Source: Nanobdellota archaeon
GTDB lineage: Archaea > Nanobdellota > Nanobdellia > Pacearchaeales > GW2011-AR1
Length of the DNA: 13,461 bases
Assembly (NCBI GenBank): GCA_018830685.1
Contig: JAHJRR010000053.1
Span: 1-13,461, forward strand
Direction of reading: 5' to 3'
The notes beneath the pieces were generated by a model. The model searched no databases, was not told the origin of the DNA, and saw nothing but the letters and a program-made list of their open reading frames with translations. Numbering within the stretch: position 1 is the first letter of the stretch; every line of letters begins with the position of its first letter. Positions 1 to 5,780 of the stretch are shown piece by piece. Both the position numbers and the translations under genes were made by a program.

Positions 1-99
1 CAAAATACAATTAAGAATTATGTTTTTAAGAGATTCTTGAAATGGTTAGAGTATCAATTTTATCCTAAGATGATAAAAGAACTAATGGCTCCGCCATAG
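1..99 (+). CDS. 3' end of a reading frame, possible integrase-like fragment
   Basis: An open frame runs in from the window edge and stops at TAG (97-99), giving 32 residues rich in aromatic and basic residues. The stretch TIKNYVFKRFLKWLEYQFYP resembles the SAM-like core-binding domain of archaeal XerC/D-type tyrosine recombinases, which often read 'kyl..LkrFfkWL...YP'. If so, the protein stops before any catalytic domain: no Arg, His-x-x-Arg or Tyr motif appears in any frame downstream, which would make this a decayed integrase or only its N-terminal part. It could equally be the intact C-terminus of an unrelated protein whose start lies outside. The stop codon sits inside the hairpin at 79-102. 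The assignment is inference from 32 residues. Confidence 0.3.
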   Translation, partial: QNTIKNYVFKRFLKWLEYQFYPKMIKELMAPP

Positions 100-102
100 T
101 TC
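79..102. terminator. Ten-base-pair hairpin with TCC loop
   Basis: GAACT and ATGGC (79-83, 85-89) pair with GCCAT and AGTTC (93-102) around a TCC loop, with one bulged A at 84. The stem covers the stop codon of the upstream frame. A short AT stretch rather than a T-run follows, so it may be a processing or structural element rather than a terminator. Confidence 0.4.
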
Positions 103-108
103 TTTATA

Positions 109-123
109 AGTATCGGAGATACT
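109..123. repeat. Six-base-pair perfect hairpin with GGA loop
   Basis: AGTATC (109-114) is the exact reverse complement of GATACT (118-123), with GGA as the loop. It lies 6 bases after the first hairpin, and its loop is complementary to that hairpin's TCC loop (CTCCG against CGGAG when the closing pairs are included). Confidence 0.4.
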
Positions 124-278
124 CAGTATAGAAAAAGCTATTAAAACTTGAACTCTTTTCATTGCAGATAAGGATTTACAAATTTCCATGTATGTATCCT
201 ATCACACTCTTGATTTTATAGGATTTAATACTATTTAAATTTTTCTAATTGTCGTTATCACAGAATGGTGAAGAAGGA
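124..278. other. AT-rich stretch without a recognised gene
   Basis: All frames are closed within short distances on both strands, and I see no tRNA-like TΨC arm, no repeat and no strong terminator. It separates the left-edge fragment from the convergent end of the small cysteine-rich gene. Confidence 0.5.
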
Positions 279-794
279 TTAATCAAAATATTCTATAGGA
301 GTGCAACAGATTTGACCTGTGATTGGAGGTTCATTTGTTGGAACAAGGTCAAATCTTTTTGAATCTCCAAGTTGTTCACATTCTCCATTTGTTGCAGGTG
401 CTTCCCAGACTCCTCCAATTCCTTTGCAACTTTCATCTGATTCTGATTTAGTTTTTTCACAGGAGATAGTCTGGCATGCCTGAACATTATACTTTGCGTA
501 TTTCGAATCACCTGCGAGAATGCTACACTTGGACCTAAAAATTTCTGTGACTTTTATATCTAAATCACAAAAAGCTGATTTTTGCCCTGTTTCACAAAAA
601 CTTGCACACTGCACCGAAACAGCTAATTCATCTTTTTCCCCGACACCGCCACGAAACAAAAAAACAGCACTGGAAATTATCAAGACGAAGACTGCAATTA
701 CCGCGATGATTAGTTTTTTGGTCATATTGTAGTTGGCTCTTTTGTGTGATGAATGGTGGTCGTGAGAGTCTTTGCTTCGTTGGTGCTTTGCCAT
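279..794 (-). CDS. Membrane-anchored ten-cysteine surface protein
   Basis: This 171-residue protein is of unknown function. Residues 1-27 are basic and polar with five histidines, residues 28-47 form one hydrophobic segment, and the rest is probably outside the cell (N-in, C-out). The exterior part carries ten cysteines at 63, 67, 76, 90, 107, 112, 123, 139, 163 and 164. Their spacing is CX3C-X8-C-X13-C-X16-C-X4-C-X10-C-X15-C-X23-CC, with GIGGVW before the eighth cysteine and GQICC near the end. All ten are matched in the C-terminal domain of the divergent gene at 1167-2753, and five disulfides are plausible. The start at 794 was preferred over the upstream ATG at 872 because GAGGA lies just before it (a short spacing) and a TATA-like box sits at 825-836. 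An ATG at 725 directly before the membrane segment is the alternative. Confidence 0.8.
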   Translation of the reverse strand: MAKHQRSKDSHDHHSSHKRANYNMTKKLIIAVIAVFVLIISSAVFLFRGGVGEKDELAVSVQCASFCETGQKSAFCDLDIKVTEIFRSKCSILAGDSKYAKYNVQACQTISCEKTKSESDESCKGIGGVWEAPATNGECEQLGDSKRFDLVPTNEPPITGQICCTPIEYFD

Positions 795-824
795 GTTCCT
801 CTTTTTCTTTATCAATGAAGGGGG

Positions 825-836
825 TTTTATAAATAT
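825..836 (-). promoter_or_regulatory. TATA-like box of the small ten-cysteine gene
   Basis: The minus strand reads ATATTTATAAAA, 31-42 bases before the ATG at 794. Transcription would begin about 10 bases before the start codon, leaving room for the GAGGA at 797-801. Confidence 0.55.
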
Positions 837-914
837 TGCTCCTTTTGGTTGTCTAGGGGATACGGGAAACATGCGTTATTCTCCAGATATGTTCTAAAAA
901 TTCTCAAATAAAAT

Positions 915-1064
915 CTACTCAAAAAATTCGATTAGCGTACAACAAACTTTCCCAGAGTAGATAGAATCCCATTCTTGAGCAAGATGCACTTTTGTGTTTC
1001 CTGAGATTTTTAATATTTCAAATTCTCCTTGTCCTGAGTTACAATTTCCATTTGTAGTATATTT
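915..1064 (-). pseudogene. Remnant of a third ten-cysteine domain
   Basis: The minus strand between the two intact genes encodes a tail without a start codon: TNGNC, about 30 residues, then SGKVCCTLIEFFE and a TAG stop (915-917). This closely parallels the end of the small intact gene (TNGEC ... TGQICCTPIEYFD). The CC pair, the preceding NGxC and the Ile-Glu-aromatic-aromatic-acidic ending are all kept. An in-frame TGA at 1065-1067 closes the frame. A Trp 5 codons upstream of that stop may be the conserved Trp, but the preceding cysteines are not visible. The NGNC-to-CC interval is 32 residues rather than 23. No Met lies within the open part. I read it as the decayed 3' end of a tandem paralogue, on the same strand and upstream of the intact gene. 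A frameshifted live gene cannot be excluded. Confidence 0.6.
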
Positions 1065-1166
1065 TCATTCTTTAATCCACGAGCGAGAAATCCGTACACT
1101 AAAATATGTGAATTTCCTTCTGATAAAAAGGGAAAAAATAAAAAAGGAGAAATTCTCTAGAAAGTT
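1065..1166. other. Upstream region of the 528-residue gene
   Basis: No intact gene is seen here. An A-rich tract (about 1131-1145) lies 22-36 bases before the ATG at 1167 and could serve as the promoter of a leaderless transcript. GGAGA at 1146-1150 is 16 bases from the ATG, too far for a normal SD site. Confidence 0.35.
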
Positions 1167-2753
1167 ATGAATCTTAAAACAGCTGAAAAAACTTTTTACA
1201 GATGCAAACAAAGAACAAGGAACTACCTAACAATTGGTCTAGCTTCCTCTATTTTTGCGCTTTCCTGCGGGCATAAGGACAAAGCAACAAACCCTGTTTA
1301 TACAGAAATTCCTGTAACTCATGTATTAGTTGAAGAAGACACAAAAAAAATTTCTTCCGTAGAAAAAAACAAATTAACATTCTCTAAAAAAGTAGATTAC
1401 TCCAAAGGAGAAATTATTATAGCAGAAGAAAGTGAGGAAACCCCAAACGGACTTCTCAGAAAAATCGAGGCTGTTTCTGATAATGTAATTTATACAAGAC
1501 AAGCTGCCCTCGAGGAAGTTGTTAAAGAGGGACATTTCGAATTCAAAGGCAAACTTTTTCCAGCAAATTCAGAATCCTATGCCAAAAAAGGGATATCCCT
1601 CGTAGAAGATCCTTTCTTTGATATAAATCTAAAATTTGATAACACTGCCCTTTATAATTCTCCTTCAGGACAAATAGTTGTCGATGGATTAATAAACTTA
1701 ATTTTAGATTACGAAATTAAAGTAGATATTAGCGACTGGAATTTGAAAGAATTTAATTCGTTAGTGACTGCAGAAGGAAAATACAACATTTATTTAAACT
1801 CGTCCATCTCCAACAAATTCTTAAACAATATAGTCAGTCATGATAATTTAATTCCTCTTGCTCCTATTGTAATGGGAACATTGCCCCCGCCTCTTCCACC
1901 AATTCCCATAACCGCACATCCAAAAATTGGACTCGACGTTGGGGTGTTCGGAACGCTTGATAACTTTGAAACAGGGATCTTCCAAGAAACCAAATTCAAA
2001 GCGGGCCTTATTTACGCAAACAACAAATGGAAACTCATCGCACAAGTTTCAAATGATTTTAATTTTTCGCCTCCTAAAATGGATTCATTTCTCTCAGACT
2101 TTAAAATATTCGCCAGTCCCAATCTAAAATTATTTTTATATGATTCCGCAGGACCATACGCATATTTTCCAGGTTCTTTAGGTGTCGATATTGAGCCAAA
2201 GAAAAAAGAGTTCTATGGAGGACTCGAAGCACTTCTAGGAGTTCAAATGGAAGTTTTCAGCCTTAATGTTGCAGATTATTCAAAAAAAGTATTTAAATCA
2301 AGAAAAGTTCTTGCAAGAAAAATGCTTGATGAAAAAGGAGGGACAAGGGAAATTGGAGGAGGCGAAGACCAAAATGCTGAGGGACAAGGGAAAGAAGATA
2401 GGGGGGAAGTTTCTGAGCAAGTAAACTCCCTCGTTGAAACTTGTGACGACTGGTGTAGCAATGAGCAGGTGAATGATTGGTGCGATTTTGAATTGGCTGT
2501 TGACACTGGGAGGGGCTCATGTTACGGCTTTGCTAATAGCCCTCTTTACACAAATTTGGGAGTTAAAAAATGTTCTGCTATTGACTGCAATAATCGACCT
2601 GTGGAAGACAATACTTGCATTGAGGGTCTTGGGGGAATGTGGGATACCCCAAACTCTGAAGGGCAGTGTGATTCTATAAATGGAATAATAAGATTGGTTG
2701 TAAATCCAACAGATGAGCCTTTAGTACTGGGGCAGGTTTGCTGTGTTGAGTAA
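1167..2753 (+). CDS. Secreted protein with C-terminal ten-cysteine domain
   Basis: This protein has 528 residues. A basic N-terminus and a hydrophobic stretch (about 20-33) end in ALSC at 31-34. That resembles a lipobox but has Ala instead of Leu at -3, so lipid attachment is uncertain. Residues 40-385 look beta-rich and contain a proline-rich run at 240-247 (PPPLPPIP). Parts such as ETPNGLLRKI (91-100) and the GP-Y...GLEALLGV...ADYS region (329-372) recall large secreted proteins of Bacteroidetes-type bacteria, from memory. A charged Gly/Glu linker (388-415) leads to a domain with Cys 426, 430, 439, 452, 469, 474, 484, 501, 525 and 526. Its spacing almost equals that of the small protein encoded at 279-794. 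The start is the first possible in-frame codon, because TAG at 1158-1160 closes the frame upstream. Function is unknown; a surface or adhesion role is inference. Confidence 0.85.
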   Translation: MNLKTAEKTFYRCKQRTRNYLTIGLASSIFALSCGHKDKATNPVYTEIPVTHVLVEEDTKKISSVEKNKLTFSKKVDYSKGEIIIAEESEETPNGLLRKIEAVSDNVIYTRQAALEEVVKEGHFEFKGKLFPANSESYAKKGISLVEDPFFDINLKFDNTALYNSPSGQIVVDGLINLILDYEIKVDISDWNLKEFNSLVTAEGKYNIYLNSSISNKFLNNIVSHDNLIPLAPIVMGTLPPPLPPIPITAHPKIGLDVGVFGTLDNFETGIFQETKFKAGLIYANNKWKLIAQVSNDFNFSPPKMDSFLSDFKIFASPNLKLFLYDSAGPYAYFPGSLGVDIEPKKKEFYGGLEALLGVQMEVFSLNVADYSKKVFKSRKVLARKMLDEKGGTREIGGGEDQNAEGQGKEDRGEVSEQVNSLVETCDDWCSNEQVNDWCDFELAVDTGRGSCYGFANSPLYTNLGVKKCSAIDCNNRPVEDNTCIEGLGGMWDTPNSEGQCDSINGIIRLVVNPTDEPLVLGQVCCVE

Positions 2754-2803
2754 GATTTCGAGTAATCTCTAATTTCGTCTTATTCTTTATTGAAAATAAG
2801 TTT

Positions 2804-2812
2804 CTATATAAA
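2804..2812 (+). promoter_or_regulatory. TATA-like box upstream of the phosphatase gene
   Basis: CTATATAAA is the best TATA match in the 2754-2920 gap. Transcription from it would start near 2835 and give a leader of about 85 bases. The palindrome immediately downstream would overlap the start region. Confidence 0.4.
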
Positions 2813-2834
2813 AGAACAATAATTCTATTGTTCT
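2813..2834. promoter_or_regulatory. Nine-base-pair perfect palindrome, operator or terminator
   Basis: AGAACAATA (2813-2821) is the exact reverse complement of TATTGTTCT (2826-2834), with the loop ATTC. It abuts a TATA-like box, which suits an operator. A T-run at 2848-2853 follows some bases later, so it could also end transcription of the 528-residue gene. Confidence 0.45.
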
Positions 2835-2886
2835 CCGTGTGCACTATTTTTTGTATTGGGCTTTGTTGGAAAAATCCTCTTTCAGC

Positions 2887-2901
2887 AAAACTTCTTAAAC
2901 T
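2887..2901 (+). promoter_or_regulatory. Shared 15-mer upstream of the phosphatase gene
   Basis: AAAACTTCTTAAACT begins 34 bases before the ATG at 2921. The same 15-mer begins 34 bases before the rtcB start at 4143. It may be a TATA-like box or a leader element next to the SD site (AAGGTGAT, 2903-2910). Confidence 0.55.
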
Positions 2902-2920
2902 GAAGGTGATAATTAACTAG

Positions 2921-4000
2921 ATGAAAGTCTATCTTATTCGGCATGGAGAGAGTGAGGGAAATAAGTTGGGCATAAATCAAGGGCAAAGGAACGATTTTCC
3001 TCTAACTGAAAAGGGAAGAGAGCAGGCAAGAAAGATTGGAAAAAGGTTGGCGAAAGAAAAAATTAGTGCAATTTATTCTTCAGATTTGAAAAGAGCTAAA
3101 GAGACTGCAGAAATTATTGGAAAGTCTCATGGATTTCTTCCTCTTCTTGATGAGCGATTGAGAGAGAGGGATTTTGGGGATTTGGAAACCAAGAAGGACA
3201 TACTTCCGGAATGGAAAAATTATGTTAGGGAAAATGAAGAAAGGGGTATTAAAGAAGAAGACGTTGTGCCTCCTAATGGAGAAAGTGATAAAGATCATTG
3301 GAATAGAATTGAAGAATTCTTAAATGAAAAACTAGAACAACATTCTGGAGAAACAATTGTTGTTGTGGCTCATGCGGGTTCAAATAAGGTGACTCTTGGA
3401 ATTGTGGGACATTTTTCTAAAAAAGAAATGTATAAAATTTATCAAGCTAATACTTGCCTAAATGAATTAGAATATGTTGGAAAACTGTGGAGAGTTAACA
3501 AACTTAATGATATAGGGCATTTGGGGAAGGATGCTAAAGCTTTAGAAATTTTTAATCGGGTTAAGAACAAGGCTTCTGAATTTGATTTTGAAGATAGATG
3601 GAAGGTTAATAAGATTTTGTTTGATGAATTAAAAAAAGAAGGGTATAGGGTTAAATATAATCATGTCTTGTTTAGATGGGAAGATCAGAAAATTCCTTCG
3701 GATCTATTAAACTTGAATCATCCGGAAATGGATGGGCATTTAATTGTTGTTGTTAAATGTCATGGATTTTATCAAAAAATTGATTTGTCTTATTATTCTT
3801 TTGTAGAAAATGTACCTGTATGGGATACTTATAAAGATTGTAATTTAAGTATAATTCCTCTAGAAGTTTTTGAAGAATCACAAGATGAAGATTTTGCGGA
3901 GAAGTACGAGTGTTCTCTTAACTTTGCAGAGTTTAAGGATTTTTATGAGGGTGTTTCGAAATTGCCTCTTATTATGGATAAGATTTCTTCCACTACTTGA
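2921..4000 (+). CDS. Histidine phosphatase with C-terminal extension
   Basis: This protein has 359 residues. Residues 1 to about 198 form a phosphoglycerate-mutase-like histidine phosphatase (branch 1). RHGE at 7-10 contains the nucleophilic His8. Arg58 in SSDLKRA, Glu82 in the RERDFG stretch and His151 in VAHAG fit the remaining catalytic positions, so an active phosphomonoesterase is likely; the substrate is unknown. Family members usually end near 200-230 residues. Here about 160 more follow, without membrane segments. Residues 225-290 (a helix, GYRVKYN, FRWED, DGHLIVVV, KIDLS) recall a transglutaminase-like fold with His273 and Asp288 in place, but with no cysteine where the nucleophile would be (about 226-231). 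That reading is tentative. The ATG is supported by AAGGTGAT 10 bases upstream. The gene precedes rtcB on the same strand with a 142-base gap. Confidence 0.88.
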   Translation: MKVYLIRHGESEGNKLGINQGQRNDFPLTEKGREQARKIGKRLAKEKISAIYSSDLKRAKETAEIIGKSHGFLPLLDERLRERDFGDLETKKDILPEWKNYVRENEERGIKEEDVVPPNGESDKDHWNRIEEFLNEKLEQHSGETIVVVAHAGSNKVTLGIVGHFSKKEMYKIYQANTCLNELEYVGKLWRVNKLNDIGHLGKDAKALEIFNRVKNKASEFDFEDRWKVNKILFDELKKEGYRVKYNHVLFRWEDQKIPSDLLNLNHPEMDGHLIVVVKCHGFYQKIDLSYYSFVENVPVWDTYKDCNLSIIPLEVFEESQDEDFAEKYECSLNFAEFKDFYEGVSKLPLIMDKISSTT

Positions 4001-4006
4001 TCTGGA

Positions 4007-4058
4007 GAATTTTTTTCAGTATCTATTTCTATTCCTTCAGAATGTTTATTTTTTTCAA
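4007..4058 (+). terminator. Poly-T tracts after the phosphatase gene
   Basis: Two T-runs (about 4011-4017 and 4048-4055) follow the stop codon of the phosphatase gene. Archaeal transcription commonly ends at such tracts. Together with the promoter-like 15-mer before rtcB, this suggests the two genes are separate transcription units. Confidence 0.4.
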
Positions 4059-4108
4059 AGAATTTTCAGGGGTCCCTTTGCACAAGCTAGAGGTTTGACT
4101 TCAATTCA

Positions 4109-4123
4109 AAAACTTCTTAAACT
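4109..4123 (+). promoter_or_regulatory. Shared 15-mer upstream of rtcB
   Basis: This is identical to 2887-2901 and again begins 34 bases before the start codon, with 19 bases between motif and ATG in both genes. Flanking bases differ between the two sites, so only the motif is conserved. Confidence 0.55.
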
Positions 4124-4126
4124 TCT

Positions 4127-4132
4127 GGAGGT
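4127..4132 (+). promoter_or_regulatory. SD site that fixes the rtcB start
   Basis: GGAGGT lies 10 bases before the ATG at 4143. No such site precedes the earlier in-frame start codons between 3870 and 4143, whose translation would overlap the phosphatase gene. Confidence 0.75.
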
Positions 4133-4142
4133 TCTTTTTGAT

Positions 4143-5321
4143 ATGGTAAAAAAGTTTGTGACGAATTTTGCATTGGAGCCTGATGCAGAGACTCTTGAGC
4201 AGTTTAGGGATTGTTATTCGCAGCCGTATGTTGTGAAGGCATCTTTGATGCCTGATGCACATAAGGGATATGTTGCTCCGATTGGTTCGGTTTTGGTGAC
4301 GAAGGGTTATCTTGTTCCGGCATGGGTTGGTTATGACATCGGGTGTGGGATGACAGTTGCTAGGTTACCAAAAAATACTCTAGAGTCATTAAGGAAGAAT
4401 GCGAGGAAAATTCATGGGGAGGTTGTGAAAGAAGTTCCGATGGGTTTGGGGATGATTCACAAATCTGAAACTGGAATTTCTGAGAACACTCGTAAAAAGT
4501 ATGCGAAGATTCTTTCTCGTTTTAGAGAAGGTTCTTATAATAAACAAGTGTTGCAGTTTTTCGAATCGGGGAAGGCGATGAGGAATCTTGGAACGCTTGG
4601 ACATGGGAATCATTTTGTTTCTTTGAATTTTGATGATGCTGGTTATCCTTGGATTGTGGTTCATTCTGGTTCGAGAGCTGTGGGGCACTGGGTTGCTAAA
4701 TTTTATATGAAGCAATCTTCAGGAAGCGATGATGAGTTTGAAGCTACACATCCTTTATTTGAGGGCTCAGAATTGGGGAAGGAATATCAGAATCTTTTAG
4801 ATTTTGGTTTGGAGTTTGCTAAACTTAATCGTCTTGAAATGATAACACAGATTGTTTCTGTTTTTGAAAGTGTTCTTGGAAGGAATATTAAATCTGTTGT
4901 TTGGGCGAATAAGAATCATAATCATGTGATAAAAGAAAGAGGGTTTTTTATTCATAGGAAGGGTGCGACGCCTGCGAAGAGAGGAGAGAGGGGAATCGTT
5001 CCTGCGAATATGAGGGATGGTTCTTTTTTGGTTGAAGGAAAAGGGAACAGAGAATTTCTTTCTAGTTCTTCGCACGGAGCGGGAAGGGCTATGAGTCGTC
5101 GTCAAGCAAAGGAGTCTATTAATCCTAAAGAATTTGAGAGGGAAATGATAGATTCGGGAGTGATCGGAAATTTTTCAGAATCTGCTTTAGATGAGGCACC
5201 GGAGGCGTACAAAGATATTAAAAAAGTTTTAGATATGCAAAAGAAATCCGTTCGTGTTGTGAATCATTTGAGGCCGTTCATTAATTGGCAGGGAGAGAGC
5301 AGACATAGGGCTTCTAATTGA
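4143..5321 (+). CDS. rtcB: Short-form RtcB RNA ligase
   Basis: RtcB joins RNA 2',3'-cyclic-phosphate or 3'-phosphate ends to 5'-OH ends using GTP and Mn2+; in archaea it splices tRNA halves and repairs RNA. This 392-residue protein keeps the family signatures in order: MPDAHKGYVAPIG (36-48), GYDIGCGM with metal-ligand Cys68 (63-70), GTLGHGNHF (150-158), HSGSR (174-178), NKNHNH (256-261), HRKGAT (271-276) and SSSHGAGR with the guanylated His311 (308-315). Archaeal housekeeping RtcB is usually near 480 residues. The shorter length and the NKNHNH and MRDGSFLVEGKGN wording match the short bacterial-type subfamily, as I recall it. It may therefore be an additional, possibly acquired, RNA-repair ligase. 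No intein is present. It ends 2 bases from the convergent last gene of the pilus cluster. Confidence 0.93.
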   Translation: MVKKFVTNFALEPDAETLEQFRDCYSQPYVVKASLMPDAHKGYVAPIGSVLVTKGYLVPAWVGYDIGCGMTVARLPKNTLESLRKNARKIHGEVVKEVPMGLGMIHKSETGISENTRKKYAKILSRFREGSYNKQVLQFFESGKAMRNLGTLGHGNHFVSLNFDDAGYPWIVVHSGSRAVGHWVAKFYMKQSSGSDDEFEATHPLFEGSELGKEYQNLLDFGLEFAKLNRLEMITQIVSVFESVLGRNIKSVVWANKNHNHVIKERGFFIHRKGATPAKRGERGIVPANMRDGSFLVEGKGNREFLSSSSHGAGRAMSRRQAKESINPKEFEREMIDSGVIGNFSESALDEAPEAYKDIKKVLDMQKKSVRVVNHLRPFINWQGESRHRASN

Positions 5322-5323
5322 TT

Positions 5324-5779
5324 TTATTTTTCCCAACAAAATAATTTTAGAACTCTTGGATTGTATGTTATTAAGTTTGTGGTAATCATTACTTTTTCGA
5401 CATAGATGTTTTCCCCGCTTGGGTTTTCTGGAGCGACTCCATCGGGGAGAATACAGGTATCTGAAGGTGAGCATATTTTGGCAACACAGTCAAAATTAGC
5501 AGGAGTTCTTCCTTGTATCTTGTCTTTTGTTTGAGGAGTTTCTGTCATTAGGTTTTCCCATTCGATTTCTCCACTTGTTCCAATTATTTCAGCTCTTAGT
5601 GCATCTGTTATCTGAATCTCTCTTAAGATTGCTTTTTGGATATTGTATATCTCTATGTCTGTGGTGTCTTCAAGAGGGTTCTCCTTTTTGATTACTATTA
5701 GGAGAACTGTACTTATGAGGAGTATCGCAACAACGGCTTCAGTTACTTTTATCCAACCTTTCTTATTTTTTTTATTCAT
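5324..5779 (-). CDS. Prepilin-like protein, last gene of pilus cluster
   Basis: This 151-residue protein has a class III-type leader: a short basic stretch ending in KKG, then WIKVTEAVVAILLISTVLLI as the hydrophobic helix (about 9-28). Cleavage would be expected after Gly8, with a Glu at mature position 6. The exported part is polar and contains CVAKICSPSDTC, a possible disulfide-bonded loop. Only one base separates it from the upstream prepilin gene, so the two are surely co-transcribed and probably assembled together as minor pilins. Its stop codon is 2 bases from the end of rtcB on the other strand, leaving no separate terminator for either gene. Confidence 0.8.
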   Translation of the reverse strand: MNKKNKKGWIKVTEAVVAILLISTVLLIVIKKENPLEDTTDIEIYNIQKAILREIQITDALRAEIIGTSGEIEWENLMTETPQTKDKIQGRTPANFDCVAKICSPSDTCILPDGVAPENPSGENIYVEKVMITTNLITYNPRVLKLFCWEK

Positions 5780-5780
5780 T

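Noticed and set aside
795..872. Upstream extension of the small ten-cysteine protein
   Set aside because: It passes through the TATA-like box, and an SD-like GAGGA supports the ATG at 794.
279..2753. Reading the two cysteine-rich genes as a toxin-antitoxin or toxin-immunity pair
   Set aside because: They are divergent and share the same domain. Neither has a toxin-like catalytic motif, so duplicated surface proteins fit better.
2779..2800. Weak inverted repeat CTTATT ... AATAAG
   Set aside because: A six-base stem in AT-rich DNA with no context is likely to be chance.
3870..4142. Upstream extension of the rtcB frame by 91 codons
   Set aside because: It overlaps the phosphatase gene, reads as non-family sequence, and the family N-terminus with a strong SD site begins at 4143.
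4389..5105. Long minus-strand frames opposite rtcB
   Set aside because: They are antisense to a well-conserved enzyme and have skewed Asn/Arg/Pro composition typical of shadow frames.
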